Shown here: one piece after another, positions 12,922-24,917 of the stretch
Layout of the letters: every line of letters begins with the position of its first letter
Position numbering within the stretch: position 1 is the stretch's first letter
Assembly: GCA_050084985.1 (NCBI GenBank)
Contig: JBITNC010000001.1
Span: forward strand, 159,712,001-159,776,000
From: Nageia nagi
Lineage: Eukaryota; Pinophyta
DNA: 64,000 nucleotides
Direction of reading: 5' to 3'
Notes under the pieces: model-generated
What the model was told of the DNA's origin: nothing
What the model saw: the letters and a program-made list of their open reading frames with translations, nothing else
The model's database searches: none
Position numbers and translations under genes: made by a program

Positions 12922-13480
12922 AAATGTTACATGTACATTTGATGAATTAATAATTATATATATATTATAGTATTTTTTTGAATGTTTTGTAATTTGGAGA
13001 TTACTTTTTCACTTTAAATATTGATCTAGCTACATAATGCCTTGCATCTTAATGCATTTATGTCATTCATTTGTACATAAATTATGTATTGTATCTATAA
13101 TAGTTCCTCTATTGTAGCTTTATTTTTTATTGAGGTGGATGTGGTCAAATAATTATCAATTTTCATGTTTAAGATGTTCAATCAATGCCATATGCAACCA
13201 TTTCAAACATAAAAATGCATAAACATGTTTTATGGTCAAAATATTAAAATTTATAATTAAAAAAGCATCATGAAAAATGTCATAACAATCTTCAAAAGAA
13301 TCATGTAATGCATCAAGCAAAATATCATAAAACTGCATTAATCAATGCATCAAACAAAATGCCAATCTATACATTAACATTTTCATCAAAGTTGCTTTCA
13401 CGTAGATTTCCAAACATTGATGTATAATGTGTTTAGATGTCAAAACCCATTTTTATGACACATTGGATGATGCAAAATGA

Positions 13481-13496
13481 CTAAAATTTAGTAGTG
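13481..13496 (+). repeat. Candidate 3' terminal inverted repeat of CACTA element E
   Basis: ctaaaatttagtagtg, whose reverse complement begins CACTACTAAATTTTAG. The flanking bases are aaaa. The position, about 570 bases after the transposase stop, is typical. The partner is not in the window. Confidence 0.4.
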
Positions 13497-13940
13497 AAAA
13501 TAGTTATTATGGATTACCATGTGCTCCAGGTATTTGAATCTTTGAGAATTTACTCTTGATAAGATAGGAAAAAATTGTAGTTATTTAAATATTTAAAATA
13601 AAAAATATTGATAATTTTATTGTTAATTTTTTTTGTTATTATTGAATTCTTGATTCTTAGGATATTAGTTCTTATTATTGGAGAAACCTTATGGGAAGGA
13701 GTTATATCAATAATATTTTGATTTATACCCATTATTTTTATTAATCATATGGTTTTTTAAAAAAGCATTATGATTTATTATATTTTAGCTTGATATTCTT
13801 TTTTTCCTAATTAATTGGATATCATGGCTTATTTTCCTACATTTATCACCTCCAACATTATTTCCATGTATTAAAATATGTTGGTAATATACCCAAATAT
13901 TGGTTGATTATATTATTCAAGATTTTTGAATGTAGATGTA
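13497..13940 (+). other. Unassigned AT-rich spacer between E and H
   Basis: I see no coding sense, no clear repeat and no match to other parts of the window. The start of element H's LTR is uncertain, so a few tens of bases at the right end may belong to it. Confidence 0.4.
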
Positions 13941-14738
13941 ATGCTCTTATGATAATGGGTATAAGAGTAACATTTTTCATTATTGCCCTTATGGCTTATA
14001 GAATGCCTTCATGATCCAAAGGGTCTACTTTGATCAAATAACTTGGAGTGAATATAGATAGCAAGAATCTTCATGCTTAATGTCTAGTATATTCCATTGT
14101 ACTTTGATGATATGGATCTATGGGAAGGACAACATCAATGTCAAGAGTGCAGACCTTCTACAACACTGAGATTGTTGGATCAAGATTTTTGAAATAGAAA
14201 ATTGAAATGATTTTGATCATTCTTGGTCATTTAGGAGTTGAATAGTTGATTTGTATGTGAAGGGATGTTAATTTGAGGTTATATATTCCTATAGATGTGA
14301 TTGTATAGGTTGTTGAAGGTTTTTCAATCAAGTTGAATATTGTAAAATATTTTTGAGCTATTGTTGATGCTTGAGTTCATTAAAAAATTGATAAAGGAGG
14401 TTGAGAAGTTTTGTAGATTATTTAGAGGATGGATTTTATATTGATATAGGTAGTGACATATCTTTCTCTTGTTATTGTAATGCTTCAATTGACCAATTCA
14501 ATAATTAGAGCTCTATTTTAAGTGGATGTACTCATACATTGAGGAGAAACACAATAAATATCTATGTCAATTTGTATGTGTGTGTATTATTATACATTAT
14601 TGTTACTTACTTCATTCCTTTTAGTAATTTATATTACATATACATGCAATTTTATGACATAGAAGAATAAGATTAAATCCCAATTAGAGAAAATATGTAT
14701 TTAAGGATCCTAGTAATCCATAAGCTTTAGGTGATCAT
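13940..14738 (+). repeat. 5' LTR of gypsy H
   Basis: It aligns with 18714-19515 through blocks such as aacttggagtgaa.atagat, gtgaagggatgt.aatttgag, attagagctctatttgaagtggatgtact and gtatttaaggatccta. The start is approximate. Confidence 0.7.
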
Positions 14739-14746
14739 TAATCTTG

Positions 14747-14758
14747 TGGTATTAGAGC
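14747..14758 (+). other. Primer-binding site of gypsy H (tRNA-Met type)
   Basis: TGGTATTAGAGC lies just after the 5' LTR, one C-to-T change from the initiator-methionine tRNA complement. Confidence 0.75.
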
Positions 14759-14899
14759 GTAAGTTGAGACTATGTGAAATTATTTTAGAGAATTCTTTAA
14801 GAAGGAGTTCACTAACACCATTCCTATAATCAGGAGATATAATCAATGTTGCATTATTGTTTATTTAAGATTTGTGTATGCAAGGTAGAAGATCTCAAA

Positions 14900-15800
14900 T
14901 ATCCAAGTTATTTCATGTTGATCTAGAAATTGCAAGAAGGTAACAACATATGTCCATAGATAGAGAAGAGGTAGAGCACCCAATACCAAGAATATCATAT
15001 GAAGAATTCTTAAGAAGATTCATTCCAATGGAAAGTACTATGAATTGATTTATGGATATAATATTTGAAAGAGAGTCTGAAATATGGAGAAAATACCACT
15101 TGTGAATGAGGGAAGAAGTTTGGATAGTGCTATTCATTTTTTAGCCACTTCTTCAATACCATTCAAAGTAATGGATAGAGTAGATATCCCTACATTTCTA
15201 GGGGAAGCTAATGTTAAGAAGTTGAATAATTGGTTAAACCAATTGGAGGCATGTTTCCAAATTCAAGATATTGATGATCAAAAGATTTCCTTTACAAGAC
15301 TTAAAATGGGTGTGAATGCTTTGGTTTGGTGAGAGAGCCATATGGAATCCCTTAAACATGATAATCAATCATCTATCTCTTCATGGGAGTAATTCAAGAA
15401 TATACTCAAAGAGAAATTATATTCATTAGATCATCGAAATAAATAGCTCATGAAATGGTAATTTTTTATATAATAAAGAGGAGAATCAATACAAGATTAT
15501 ACCACTAAGTTTAGAAAGAAAGCAACCTTAATTGGGATATCTCTCAAAGATCCAAAAGTATTGATGGAATATGTTAGAGGATTACATAGTCATTTGAGAA
15601 GGACTATTATGTTGTTTAATCCTACAAATCTTCTTAATCAAGTGAGTGTCCAAGCTTAATATTTGGAAGAAGATAAGAAACATAGGCAATATGGTTAGAA
15701 CTCTAATAAAAATTAGAATTAGAAGGATCAACAAGAGAAGGGAAAATCTCAAGACATAGGTGAGGTAAAGCAACAATATAAGAATACCACTAAGTGTTGA
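14900..15800 (+). pseudogene. Gag of gypsy H (decayed)
   Basis: An 82-codon open piece (15084-15332) encodes VDIPTFLGEANVKKLNNWLNQ followed by a typical retrotransposon gag fold (LNQLEACFQIQDIDDQKISF). The same frame continues past stops with SISSWEXFKNILKEKLYS, TTKFRKKATLIGISLKDPKV and a Lys/Gln-rich tail to about 15800. This is the capsid part that assembles the element particle. The stops are TAG/TAA/TGA in place of residues that are Gln or Trp in relatives. Confidence 0.75.
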
Positions 15801-15829
15801 AAACTTCATCTAAAATTATAATCTTTATA

Positions 15830-18700
15830 AAAAGAATAATCCTAAAAATAAGAATATAATGATCACTAAGAGTGAAGATGTTGAAGATAATTTTAATGTA
15901 GATGAGAAAATCAATTATGCAATAGTATAAATAGTTAGGGATTCAAATGATATAAAGGATAAGAAGACACAATTATTCCATCTCAAGATTCAAGCCAAGA
16001 AGATTAAAATTGATTCCATTATTGATATGAGATGATAAACAAATATGATTACTGAGAATTTGATGAACAAGTTGGGATTTAAGAATTGCAATCATCCTCA
16101 TTCATATCCTTTGGTATGGGTACATAATGATGTCAAGTTACAATTCACTAAGCAATGCAAGTTAAAAGTTTTCTATCAATGTAAAATTCATTGATAAAGT
16201 TCTTGTTGATGCAATACCTTTAGATATTTATGGTGGTGTTTAGTAATCATTTTTTGTGGGTTAGAGATTCCATTTATTTTAGAAGGAAAAATCAATATAG
16301 ATTGATTAAATATGGAATATCCTATTATGTTTATGCCCATAAAAGCAAGAAATGAATTTCATTGGTTATAACTAGTTAAGTGAAACAATTGATTAATGCA
16401 AGAAAAAAGTTTTTCATGTTGATGCTTAGACCTTTCAACATTAACTATGCAAGCTAGATGACATGTATAATGTATTTTATTATTAGCACACTATCTACAT
16501 CTTTGGTTTGTGAAGATTAGATGAAGATTCTTATTCAGAAGTTTCAAGAAGTGTTTGTTGAGCCTAAAGTATTTCCACTAAGATGAGAAATCCAATACAA
16601 AAATCAATTGTTACTAGATACACCTCTTCCAAATATAGGACTCTATAGATAGTCAATTTTGGAATTTGAGGAGATTAAGAATCAGATTAAGGAAATAGTA
16701 AATTAGGATATGATCAGACCAAGTACTTCTCCATGTGGTCGAACAATTATGTTGGTGTCTAAAAAGGATGGGTATTGGAGAATGTGTGTTAACTATATTA
16801 ATCAAGATTATCATTAATAATCATTATCCATTACCTCAAATAAATGATCTTATGGATCAATTGCAAGAGGAAAGGTACTTTTCTAAGTTAGATTTGAGGA
16901 GTGGATATCATTAGGTGATAATCAAGGAAGAGAAAATTTGGAATAGTACCTTAAAGATAAGATAAGGCTTATATGAGTGGTTTATTTGGTTTGTGTAATT
17001 CACCAACCACTCTTATAAGACTAATGAACAAAGTTATTATACCATTCATTGATTCTTTTATTATTGTTTACTTATATGATATTTTTGTGTATAGTAAAAC
17101 TACGTACGATCATTTAATACATATTAAACAAGTGCTCTAAACTTTTTAAAATAAAAAAATTGATACTAAATATTAGTGAAAATGATTTTGGTAAGCAATA
17201 TTTGGTATAGTTAGGATATATTGTTGGTAGGGTACATCTTAGAATTGCTTTTAAGGAAGTTAGAGCCATTATGGAGTGACCAAGGCTAAGTAATGTGATT
17301 GAAATAAGAAGTTTATTAGGGGTTGTTCAATGCCTTAGAAAGTTCATTTCTAACTTTTTGAATATTGCTTTTCCATTGCATGATATTATGAGAAAGTGGT
17401 AAAGTTTTAATGGGGGAAGAAGCAACAAAATTCTTTTGACTTTTTGAAGCAAAAGATTAGCAATGCTCTTATTTTTGTACTTATTAATTTGTATCAATAT
17501 TTTGAAATTGAAATTGAAATTGATGCAAGTGAGTATGACATAGGTACAATTTTGATGCAAGGAAGGAGATCTATTTGTTCTCATTCCAAAAATTTTAGTG
17601 GGATAGTATTGAACTATCCTAAATATAATAAGGTGATGTTTGTATTAGTCTAGGTGGTGAAGAAACAAAAGTATTATTTAAGAGGAAAGCATATAAGTAT
17701 CCATACTAATCATAAACCATTTCAATATTTGCAAACACGATCTAAGTTACAAAAAAAAAGAATTTTCATTGGATTTATATTTTATTAAAATTATCTCTAA
17801 TCATTAAGTACAAGAAAGGTAGCATAAACAAGATTGAAAACATGCTTTTGAGACCTCTAATTGTAGCATTCATAGTATTGATGCCTTGTTCTACAAATTT
17901 TATAGTGCTACTAAAAAATAAATTTGGCTTCTATAATAGTCAAGAATTTTTATCCATTCATCCATGAGGAATATTAGGAGACATATTTATAAGATTTAAT
18001 TTTTAAAGAGGTTTATCAAAAGTTGAAATATCACCTAAACTAGATTGTGAAGAAATGGATGATTTTTAGCTAAAATATGGACTTCTTTACAAATTCAATA
18101 ATTTGTGTTCTACTAAAGTAGAGAGAATTCAACTAATTAAAGAGGCACATACATCTATAATTATTGGATATTTTGGAGTTTGTAAGATAATTACTAATTT
18201 ACAAAGGTATGTGTATTATCCAAAAGTAGAAGATTAAGTGCAAGAACAACTTAAAGCTAGCCAATCTAAGTACAAGTTAAGATATGATAAGCATAAAGTT
18301 AACCATAAGTTCCAATTAGGAGATAAAGTTTGGATATATATCAATAAGGAGAGGTTTCAAGGGTAAACTAATAAGTTGAAACCTATAAGGCATGGACCAT
18401 TTGATATTATTGAGTGAGTAATAATACATTTGGATTGAATCTACTTGCTTATATGAATATTTACTTTGTTGTAAATGTGGAGGATTTGAATTTGTTTGAG
18501 CCATCCATGGTTATTGAATAGGATAAAGAAATGGGATATGTTTACCATCAATTGATGAATTATCTCTAAACATTATGAATGCACTTGGGGAAGATTAAAT
18601 GTTGTAAAAGAAGTTCCATACTATAAGGCCATTTCAACAAGAAATATGGTTGATTGGATTAAAAGGATATATGCCTAGTAACACCAAGTGATATGAGAAG
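15830..18700 (+). pseudogene. Pol of gypsy H: RT, RNase H, integrase with core deleted
   Basis: Reverse transcriptase text spans about 16660-17120: [51 protein letters not shown]. The active-site YLDD reads Tyr-Leu-Tyr-Asp near 17070, so one catalytic Asp is lost. RNase H follows at about 17500-17760 (IEIDASEYDIGTILMQ, HTNHKPFQYLQ). The integrase zinc-binding end (GYFGVCKIITNLQRYVYYPK, about 18160-18230) joins directly to the C-terminal end (QLKASQSKYKLRYDKHK, 18250 on). About 200 residues carrying the D,D-35-E core are therefore missing. Stops and frameshifts break the whole frame. Confidence 0.8.
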
Positions 18701-18713
18701 ACCAAGGTGGGGG

Positions 18714-19515
18714 AATTATTTCCTTATATTCTTCAAAAGTGAGCTTTTGGGGACCAAAATTCTCCTCATTAAGGATGCATGATCTAAAAGGGTCTATTTT
18801 GGAGATAATATAACTTGGAGTGAAGATAAATACCATGAATCTTCATGCTTAATATTTTTTATATTGCATTATAATCTAGTGGCATGGATCTATGCAAAGG
18901 AAAACATCGATGTCATGTCCAAGTAGACCTTATATAATGTTAATGTTAATATATTAGGAATTTTGAAGTAGGAAGTTGAAGTGGTTTTGGTCGTTTCAAG
19001 TTAGTTAGGAGTTGGAGATTCAATTTTTATGTGAAGGGATGTCAATTTGAGGTCATATCTTCCTATATGTGTGATTGTAGAGGTTGTTGAAGGCTATTAA
19101 ATTAAGTTGACTATGAATATTGTAAAATATTCTTAATCCATTATTATTTCTTACATTCATTCAGATATTGATAGAGGAGGTTGAGCAGTGTTGTAGACTA
19201 TTTTGAATATGGATTTGATGTTATTATAGGTAGCAATGTACCTTTGTCTTATTATTGCAATGCGTCATTTGACAAATTCAAAAATTAGAGCTCTATTTGA
19301 AGTGGATGTACTCTCACATTAAGGATAACCACTATAAATATATATATCAATTTATGTGTGTGTGCACTATCCTTCATTACTTTTACTTCATTTATTTTAG
19401 TAATTTATATCACATATACATGCAATTTTTATGATATAAATGAATAAGATTAAACCCTAATTGGAGAAAATGTGTATTTAAGGATCCTAATAAGCCATAG
19501 GATTCAAGTTATTAT
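18714..19515 (+). repeat. 3' LTR of gypsy H
   Basis: It follows a purine-rich tract (aaggtggggg, 18704-18713), the expected polypurine primer for plus-strand synthesis. It aligns with the 5' LTR to about 19515. Confidence 0.7.
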
Positions 19516-20090
19516 AGAATACTTCAACTCACTAACATGATGGTGAAGAGATACTAATTTTTCACATCTTTTATCTTCATAACTACAACTAAATTTATAG
19601 GTGCAAAACCTTATTCTAATTAATATCATTATAAATTATTCTCAACTTTATCCATGCATAATAAGTTGATGTATAATTCTTGATGTATGGTTGGAAATCA
19701 TTTAACACATTAGGCATGATAATCATGAGTTATTTATTGTTAATTTTATCAAAATTTATTTATACATCAAATTAATTAGGGCATCTATACTTACTACCCA
19801 ACATGAATAGAATGTGCATATTTATCTTCATGTAGGGTAATGACCAACTTCATTTTTTCAGTCTAAACATGTGCAATATAAAGCTTAAAATAAAATGAAA
19901 TATAAGTAGTTATTTAATATAAGAAAATAATCTCTCTCTCTCTCTTGTACTTTTTTCACTCGTATTTTTTCATTTTTTCCTTGCAACTTTTTGACATCCC
20001 TATGATATTCTATCATTTTTCTAGAACAATTCTCTATCAATGATAGCAAACAATATTGAATAATCTTCATCTAATTGATTAATCTTATTC

Positions 20091-20148
20091 AATGTATATT
20101 AGACAAAATTCATTAAGGTACAAAATGTATATTAGACAAAATTCATTA
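20091..20148 (+). repeat. 25-base direct repeat, two copies
   Basis: aatgtatattagacaaaatt plus cat ta occurs at 20091-20115 and again, identically, at 20124-20148, an offset of 33 bases. The second copy overlaps the left arm of the inverted repeat. Confidence 0.9.
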
Positions 20149-20228
20149 TTAAAATTCATTTTTTATTAAATTTATCATAAATTACATAAAAAATGAATTT
20201 TAATAATGAATAATTTATGATAAATTTT
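20141..20228 (+). repeat. Two interleaved inverted repeats (mutually exclusive hairpins)
   Basis: Arm 1 (20141-20166) is a perfect 26-base reverse complement of 20186-20211. The intervening segment 20167-20184 is in turn a near-perfect 17-18 base reverse complement of 20211-20228. The order is therefore X-Y-X'-Y'; only one full hairpin, or a pseudoknot-like fold, can form at a time. The arms are almost pure A+T. Confidence 0.9.
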
Positions 20229-21479
20229 AAGGGTATTTTTAAATCGACCTAGTATACCTTTAGAGAGAAATTTAAAACTATCCTCATACGAAAGTTTCCC
20301 TAATAAAAACAAAAGAGGATGGTTTAAAATTACCCTAAAAAACTCATCCTTAAAATGTTGAATTTTAGATTCACATGTAAAAGGAGTAGGTAGGAAACAA
20401 AATATTATAGAAGGTGATGAAGGTGAGAAGCATGATATAAATGAGATGAAGTAGCTACTAGGTGATTAGTAGGTATTTATTGGATAATATTCATAACTTA
20501 TTACTTCCAAAAATATATTTCTTGATCCCTAGTGAAAACTCTTAGAATTTTGGTCCTTTTCTATTAGGTAATGAAGCTTTAGGAGATATCCATTAGTGTT
20601 TAATATCATAGTTTGGTTAGGAGGATAAAGAGAAGGTGCAAGGATTTGTGGGATTCTATTGGAGAATGCAAAATATAATATTATATAAGGATTCATATGA
20701 AATCATATCCATAAATTACATTAAATATATTGGAGGGATAAGATAGTAGGGATTAAGGTGTTGATCTTGGGGCAACAGGGTCATGAACAATCAAGCTCAA
20801 AGTGGAGTCTTTCTTGATAATGTTGGGAGTTTTATCTATGAAATATATTAAATGTTTGTCATTCATCACATATTTTATGCTCACTAAGGTTTTGGATAAA
20901 AATCCTTTAACATTCGAGGATGGAGAGACTAAATAAGTGGAAAAAAAGCTAATATTGATGCATATATGGTATGCAAAGGGATGATCCTGTTAACAACAAA
21001 CATTATCTATTACATAACTTGGACCCTTATTACCAAGTTATGACTATGAGCATTGGTTGATTGTAATGGTTTCTCTTGGAGGTTGTAAAGATACTAAATA
21101 GGAAATGATAAATTATTATGTCAAAACCCTTACTATTATCTTGGAAATATATGCATCTAGTGTTGTTATCATGCTCTTCCATTCCTTATATTGTTTATTT
21201 TTTATAATAGTATTATTTATTTGTAGACACCCAAAAACTACATTTTACTTAATTACATTCATTACATCATTAAATACAATTATGCTCTATATTAGCTATT
21301 GCTAGCTAATATTCATTTTTTCCAAATCTAAATCCAAATTAAAGGGTCACATAAGGTTAAAATTAGGAGCTAAACCTCACCTAAGGGTAGAGTTGGTAGT
21401 TAAGTTACTCATAGTGTGCATATTATGGATTTAATTATGTATGAATAACTTTATGTGGACTAAAATACTCTTATGATAT

Positions 21480-21981
21480 TAAGCATGAGAGAATTGAATT
21501 GATTCTCATATATTGATTTTTAAACCAAAATTTCAAATATATAAGATTTGGAGCTACAACATGAGATGATCCATAATTGAAATATTAAATGACCACTACA
21601 CCTTGAATTGCTACAAATATTGATTGAATAATACTATAAAAATGATCTAAATATAGTTACAAATAATCTAGGAAGTTACAAAGCAACAATCCATGAAGAA
21701 TCATGAAGTAACAAGTACTAAAATGAAAGCAAAATATTAACAAAGTATTAAATGGATCGTAACTTCCAAAACTGATAAAATGTGACTTTGAGATGAAACA
21801 TGATTACGTTACAAAATCAAAATGTGTAGGGTACCAAAATTGCAAGCCATTTCATAAGTGCAAAAGTATTTAAAAAATGCACATATGTTGCTATTGATGA
21901 AACACATAGGGGTCCCATATTTTAAAATAGAGAATTTAAAAATCATTTGATCTTCATATTTGGCTAGCTCAAATCCTAACA
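21480..21981 (-). repeat. 3' LTR of copia F (far end uncertain)
   Basis: It starts TGTTAGGATTTGAG on the minus strand at 21981, directly after the polypurine tract ACTTGAAGGGGGAA (21995-21982). There is no second copy in the window, so the left boundary is a guess. Confidence 0.5.
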
Positions 21982-21995
21982 TTCCCCCCTTCAAG

Positions 21996-24347
21996 TTGAG
22001 GGCAATGACGAGAAAGTTCCATAGCTTCACAAACTAATATTTGAATACTCTCTTGGTGAACAAATATTCAATACTTTTTTCAATCTTGTAATGGTGAAAC
22101 TCAAAAATATTTTTCTACACCACATGTATTTGATGAAGTGGTACTTCATGTCAAAGTTTTTGCACTTATTATGATGGAAAATGTTTTTAGCTAACTATAT
22201 AGAACTCAAATTATCATTAAATAAGAAAGTAGGACCACATTATCTTTTTCCGATTTCATCTAGCACTTTTATCAATCATAATTCTTGGGCAATAGCACTT
22301 GTGATTGTAATTTACTTATATTTTGTAGAAGAAAGGGAAATAATACTTTATTTCTTTAAAGTCTATGTAATCAAACCTAATACAAGGCTAAAATAATTTT
22401 TATTATCATCTATATTACTCCCCCGATTTGAATCAATATAGCCAACTAATTTCACATTATCATTCTTGTAATAGTGAATGCCAAACTCAATTATTCCTTT
22501 TACATATATCAGAACTCTTTGGTTTCTTTTAAGTGGATTTTAGAAGGGAAACTAATATACCTTGATACAAGTGAAACAACATGAGCAATATTATGCATTG
22601 AGTTTATGAGGAACATCAAAATCTTCACCATGCTTCTATATGTCAACAACTCTATCAGCTCCATTATCTTTACTCAATAACTCACCATGATCTATTGTTG
22701 TTGTAATAAGTGTACAATTATCCATGCCAAAAAATTTTAAGATATCATTAGTATATTTGGTTTGAGAAATGAAAAGTTTTTCATCTCTTTGACACACCTC
22801 CATACCAAAGAAATAATGCATCAAGCTTTAATACTTCATCTCAAAATTTTGCATCATTACATATTTGAAAGCATAATTCAACTTTGGATTATTTCCCAAT
22901 TAAATAAAATCATTCACATAAAGGAAAACAAGCAAAATATCATTACCTTAATTCTTGTAGTATAAGGTTGGCTCACTCTTGCTCCTCATGAATCCATATT
23001 TGTGAAAGTACCCATAAAATTTGAAATACCAAGCTCTTAGAGCTTGCTTAAGACCATACAAGGCCTTCTTCAACCTATACATAAGATGCTCTTTACCATG
23101 TACTTTAAATCCATGGGGCTATTTCAAAAAAACCTCCTCATTAAGGTAACCATTCAAGAATGCACTCTTGACATCCATGTGGTAGACCTTCCTACCCTTA
23201 TGAGCAGTCATAAAAAGAACCATTCTTATTATTTCTTATCATAAAACTTGTGCAAATGTATCCTCATGGTTAATCATGTACCTTTTTGTGAATCCCTTGG
23301 CCACAATCCTAGCCTTATGCCTCTCAATTCTCCCATCATTGTTATACTTTATTTTGTAGAACCATTTAGAACCCATATACTTCTTATATCTTGGAGGCTC
23401 TACAAGCTCCCAAGTATTATTCTTATTGATGGAGTTTATTTCCTCTTGCATTACGTTCATCCAAATTGCATTAATACATGGTTATTCATAACAATATGGT
23501 TATAATTCAACACTAGTCATCAAAGCACAATTAAAAACATCTCCTTTTGGTTAGCCATTATTTTCATCACTATATAATGCAATTTTCAAACATTTTCACT
23601 ACTTGATCTAGATCATGTGCTTGTCCTCTTGTAACTCTTCTATGAAAATATTTATCTAACATTTTATAAGGTTGATGGATTTGAAGAGTTTGTTTACCTT
23701 TTATCTTACTAACATCATTTGAAGAAGCATTTTCACTTGGGGAAAATTTGGACTGCACATTGGACTATACATTTTGTTGGTTGGGCTAAACACTAAATTT
23801 CACTTTTGGAGAGCTTTATCATTGTCTCAATCCTTAATATAGAGTTTTTGATGACCCCACGCTTCCCATTCATAAAAAATAACATCTTGAAACCAAAATC
23901 TTTTCAATTTTTGGATTATAAAGCATATAGGCCTTACTAGTTTCACAATATCTATTAAAATTGCAAGGCTCACTTTTTGGATCAAGTTTCCTCCTTTGAT
24001 CTTTTGGAACATGTACAAGAGCCAAGAAACCAAAAACTTTAAACTAATTTATATTTGGTTTATTTTCATATCATGCTTCATATGGAGTGATGACATACAA
24101 GCTAGAGGTAGGACTGTTATTTAATATATAAATGATAATCCTAATTGCTTCAACCCAATACACATTACTCAATTTCTTTATTTGCAAAATAATCCTAGCC
24201 ATATTAAAAACTTATCTATTTTTACACTTGTCCACACTATTTTTTTGTGGTATATAGGCAACAATGAGTCACCTTTTAATACTATAATCTTTACACAATC
24301 GCAAAAAATCTTGTGAACAAAACTCCCCTCCTCTATAATTCCTTAAA
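21996..24347 (-). pseudogene. Pol of copia F: integrase end, RT, RNase H (decayed)
   Basis: Integrase text runs from the junction at 24347 (LRNYRGGEF; the Asp expected before GGEF is Tyr, a lost catalytic residue) through ALVHVPK and VIFYEWEAWGH (about 23850). Reverse transcriptase follows: WELVEPPRYKKYMGSKWFYK and AKGFTKRYMINHEDTFA at 23460-23240, and MHYFFGMEVCQ at 22824-22790. The RNase H end (FLFNDNLSSI, YHFIKYM, IEYLFTKRVF) spans about 22250-22040, ending in ALNLKGGML beside the polypurine tract. Multiple stops and frame changes are present. A reverse transcriptase of this type copies element RNA using a tRNA primer in the particle. Confidence 0.8.
24343..24347. repeat. Candidate target duplication of copia B' (left)
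   Basis: TTAAA abuts the end of the B' 3' LTR. Its mate would flank the B' 5' LTR, which is missing. Confidence 0.35.
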
Positions 24348-24836
24348 TGTAGGAATAAAAACTTAAACACTCAATTCCTATATGCCCAAGATTATATGAA
24401 ATCTCACTAAAACATAAATAATAAAAGCATTAAAAATCTCACAAATTGATACAAGATATAAGTGGTTCCTCCAACTATAGGAGTACATCCACTAACTAAG
24501 ATTTTTTTCATTCATAAAGCCAACTCTCTTACAATACCTCTTTCTTCCTCTCCTAACACTAATCCAAGAGCATAAATTTGCTTCAACTTTTGGTGAGTGG
24601 TCACAAGGATAGGACATTCTATTTATAGGCCAAAATCATCACTTCAATCATGCCTTTAACCATTGTATAAATACATAACATGCTTCACCCTTTTACCCAA
24701 GGGACATGCTCATCAGAAAGAGTGTAGGACAAGTTAGATTATCATATTCACTTAAATACTTAAAGTATCTAAATATACCTTTAAGTACTGGTAAATTTAC
24801 AATAACTTTACAATAATACATTATACATTCCAACAC
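24348..24836 (-). repeat. 3' LTR of copia B'
   Basis: On the minus strand it starts TGTTGGAATG at 24836 and ends ...TTATTCCTACA at 24348, 489 bases. It is similar to the 498-base LTR of C throughout, including TATAAATA (24627-24620) and the 'gtggatgtactcc' block. The polypurine tract TTGAGGGAGAG (24847-24837) precedes it. Confidence 0.85.
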
Positions 24837-24847
24837 TCTCCCTCAAT
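24837..24847 (-). other. Polypurine tract of copia B'
   Basis: Minus-strand TTGAGGGAGAG lies directly before the 3' LTR. The equivalent tract in D reads TTAAGGGGGAG (61879-61889). Confidence 0.75.
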
Positions 24848-24912
24848 GCAATATTGGGATAGAATGAAGAAGAGAGAAAAAATAGAGAGTAAAAGGGATT
24901 TCTCCTCCATAT

Positions 24913-24917
24913 AGATA
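24913..24917. repeat. Target-site duplication of gypsy B (left copy)
   Basis: AGATA directly before the 5' LTR; the right copy is 38926-38930. The match extends to ATAGATA on both sides if LTR-end bases are counted. Confidence 0.65.

Larger units (their letters stand above)
9287..13496 (+). mobile_element. CACTA (En/Spm-like) DNA transposon E, 5' part missing
   Basis: A decayed TNP2-type transposase gene fills 9302-12921. A possible 3' terminus lies at 13481-13496, where the sequence ends ...TTTAGTAGTG, the reverse complement of CACTACTAAA; plant CACTA elements start CACTA and end TAGTG. The 5' end is lost behind copia C, which inserted into the transposase gene. Between 13150 and 13400 the phrase 'aatgcatcaa(a/g)caaaat' recurs, as subterminal repeats do in this superfamily. 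The terminus is tentative because the matching 5' end cannot be seen. Confidence 0.65.
13940..19515 (+). mobile_element. Ty3/gypsy element H (chromovirus-like), both LTRs, internally deleted
   Basis: Two related repeats of about 800 bases (about 13940-14738 and 18714-19515) flank a methionine-tRNA primer site, a gag, and a protease to integrase region. The C-terminal integrase text (YDKHKVNHKFQLGDKVW) is of the common plant gypsy type. The LTRs have diverged heavily with many indels, so the insertion is old. The integrase core is missing. No target duplication could be fixed because the LTR ends are unclear. Confidence 0.8.
19516..21480 (+). other. Unassigned AT-rich DNA between H and F
   Basis: No coding similarity is recognised. 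Contents: a run of (tc)n near 19930-19945, the paired direct and inverted repeats at 20091-20228, and otherwise unstructured AT-rich sequence. The distal part of F's LTR may extend into the right end, because its terminus is undetermined. Confidence 0.4.
21480..24347 (-). mobile_element. Ty1/copia element F, 3' half
   Basis: On the minus strand the order is end of integrase, reverse transcriptase, RNase H, polypurine tract (21995-21982) and 3' LTR start (21981, TGTTAGGATTTGAG). The coding frame runs up to 24347, where the LTR of B' begins, so B' inserted into F's integrase. The 5' half of F is not found beyond B' and appears lost. F is a different copia lineage from C, B' and D: its LTR follows RNase H directly and its sequence differs. 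The far end of the LTR is undetermined. Confidence 0.8.

Noticed and set aside
19925-19945. Microsatellite (tc)n as a regulatory GAGA element
   Set aside because: A short run in unassigned DNA with no nearby gene; nothing ties it to regulation.
24337-24342. Copia F and copia B' as one element with one LTR
   Set aside because: F has its own polypurine tract and LTR start at 21995-21981, its integrase frame is cut exactly at the B' LTR end, and the coding sequences differ in lineage.
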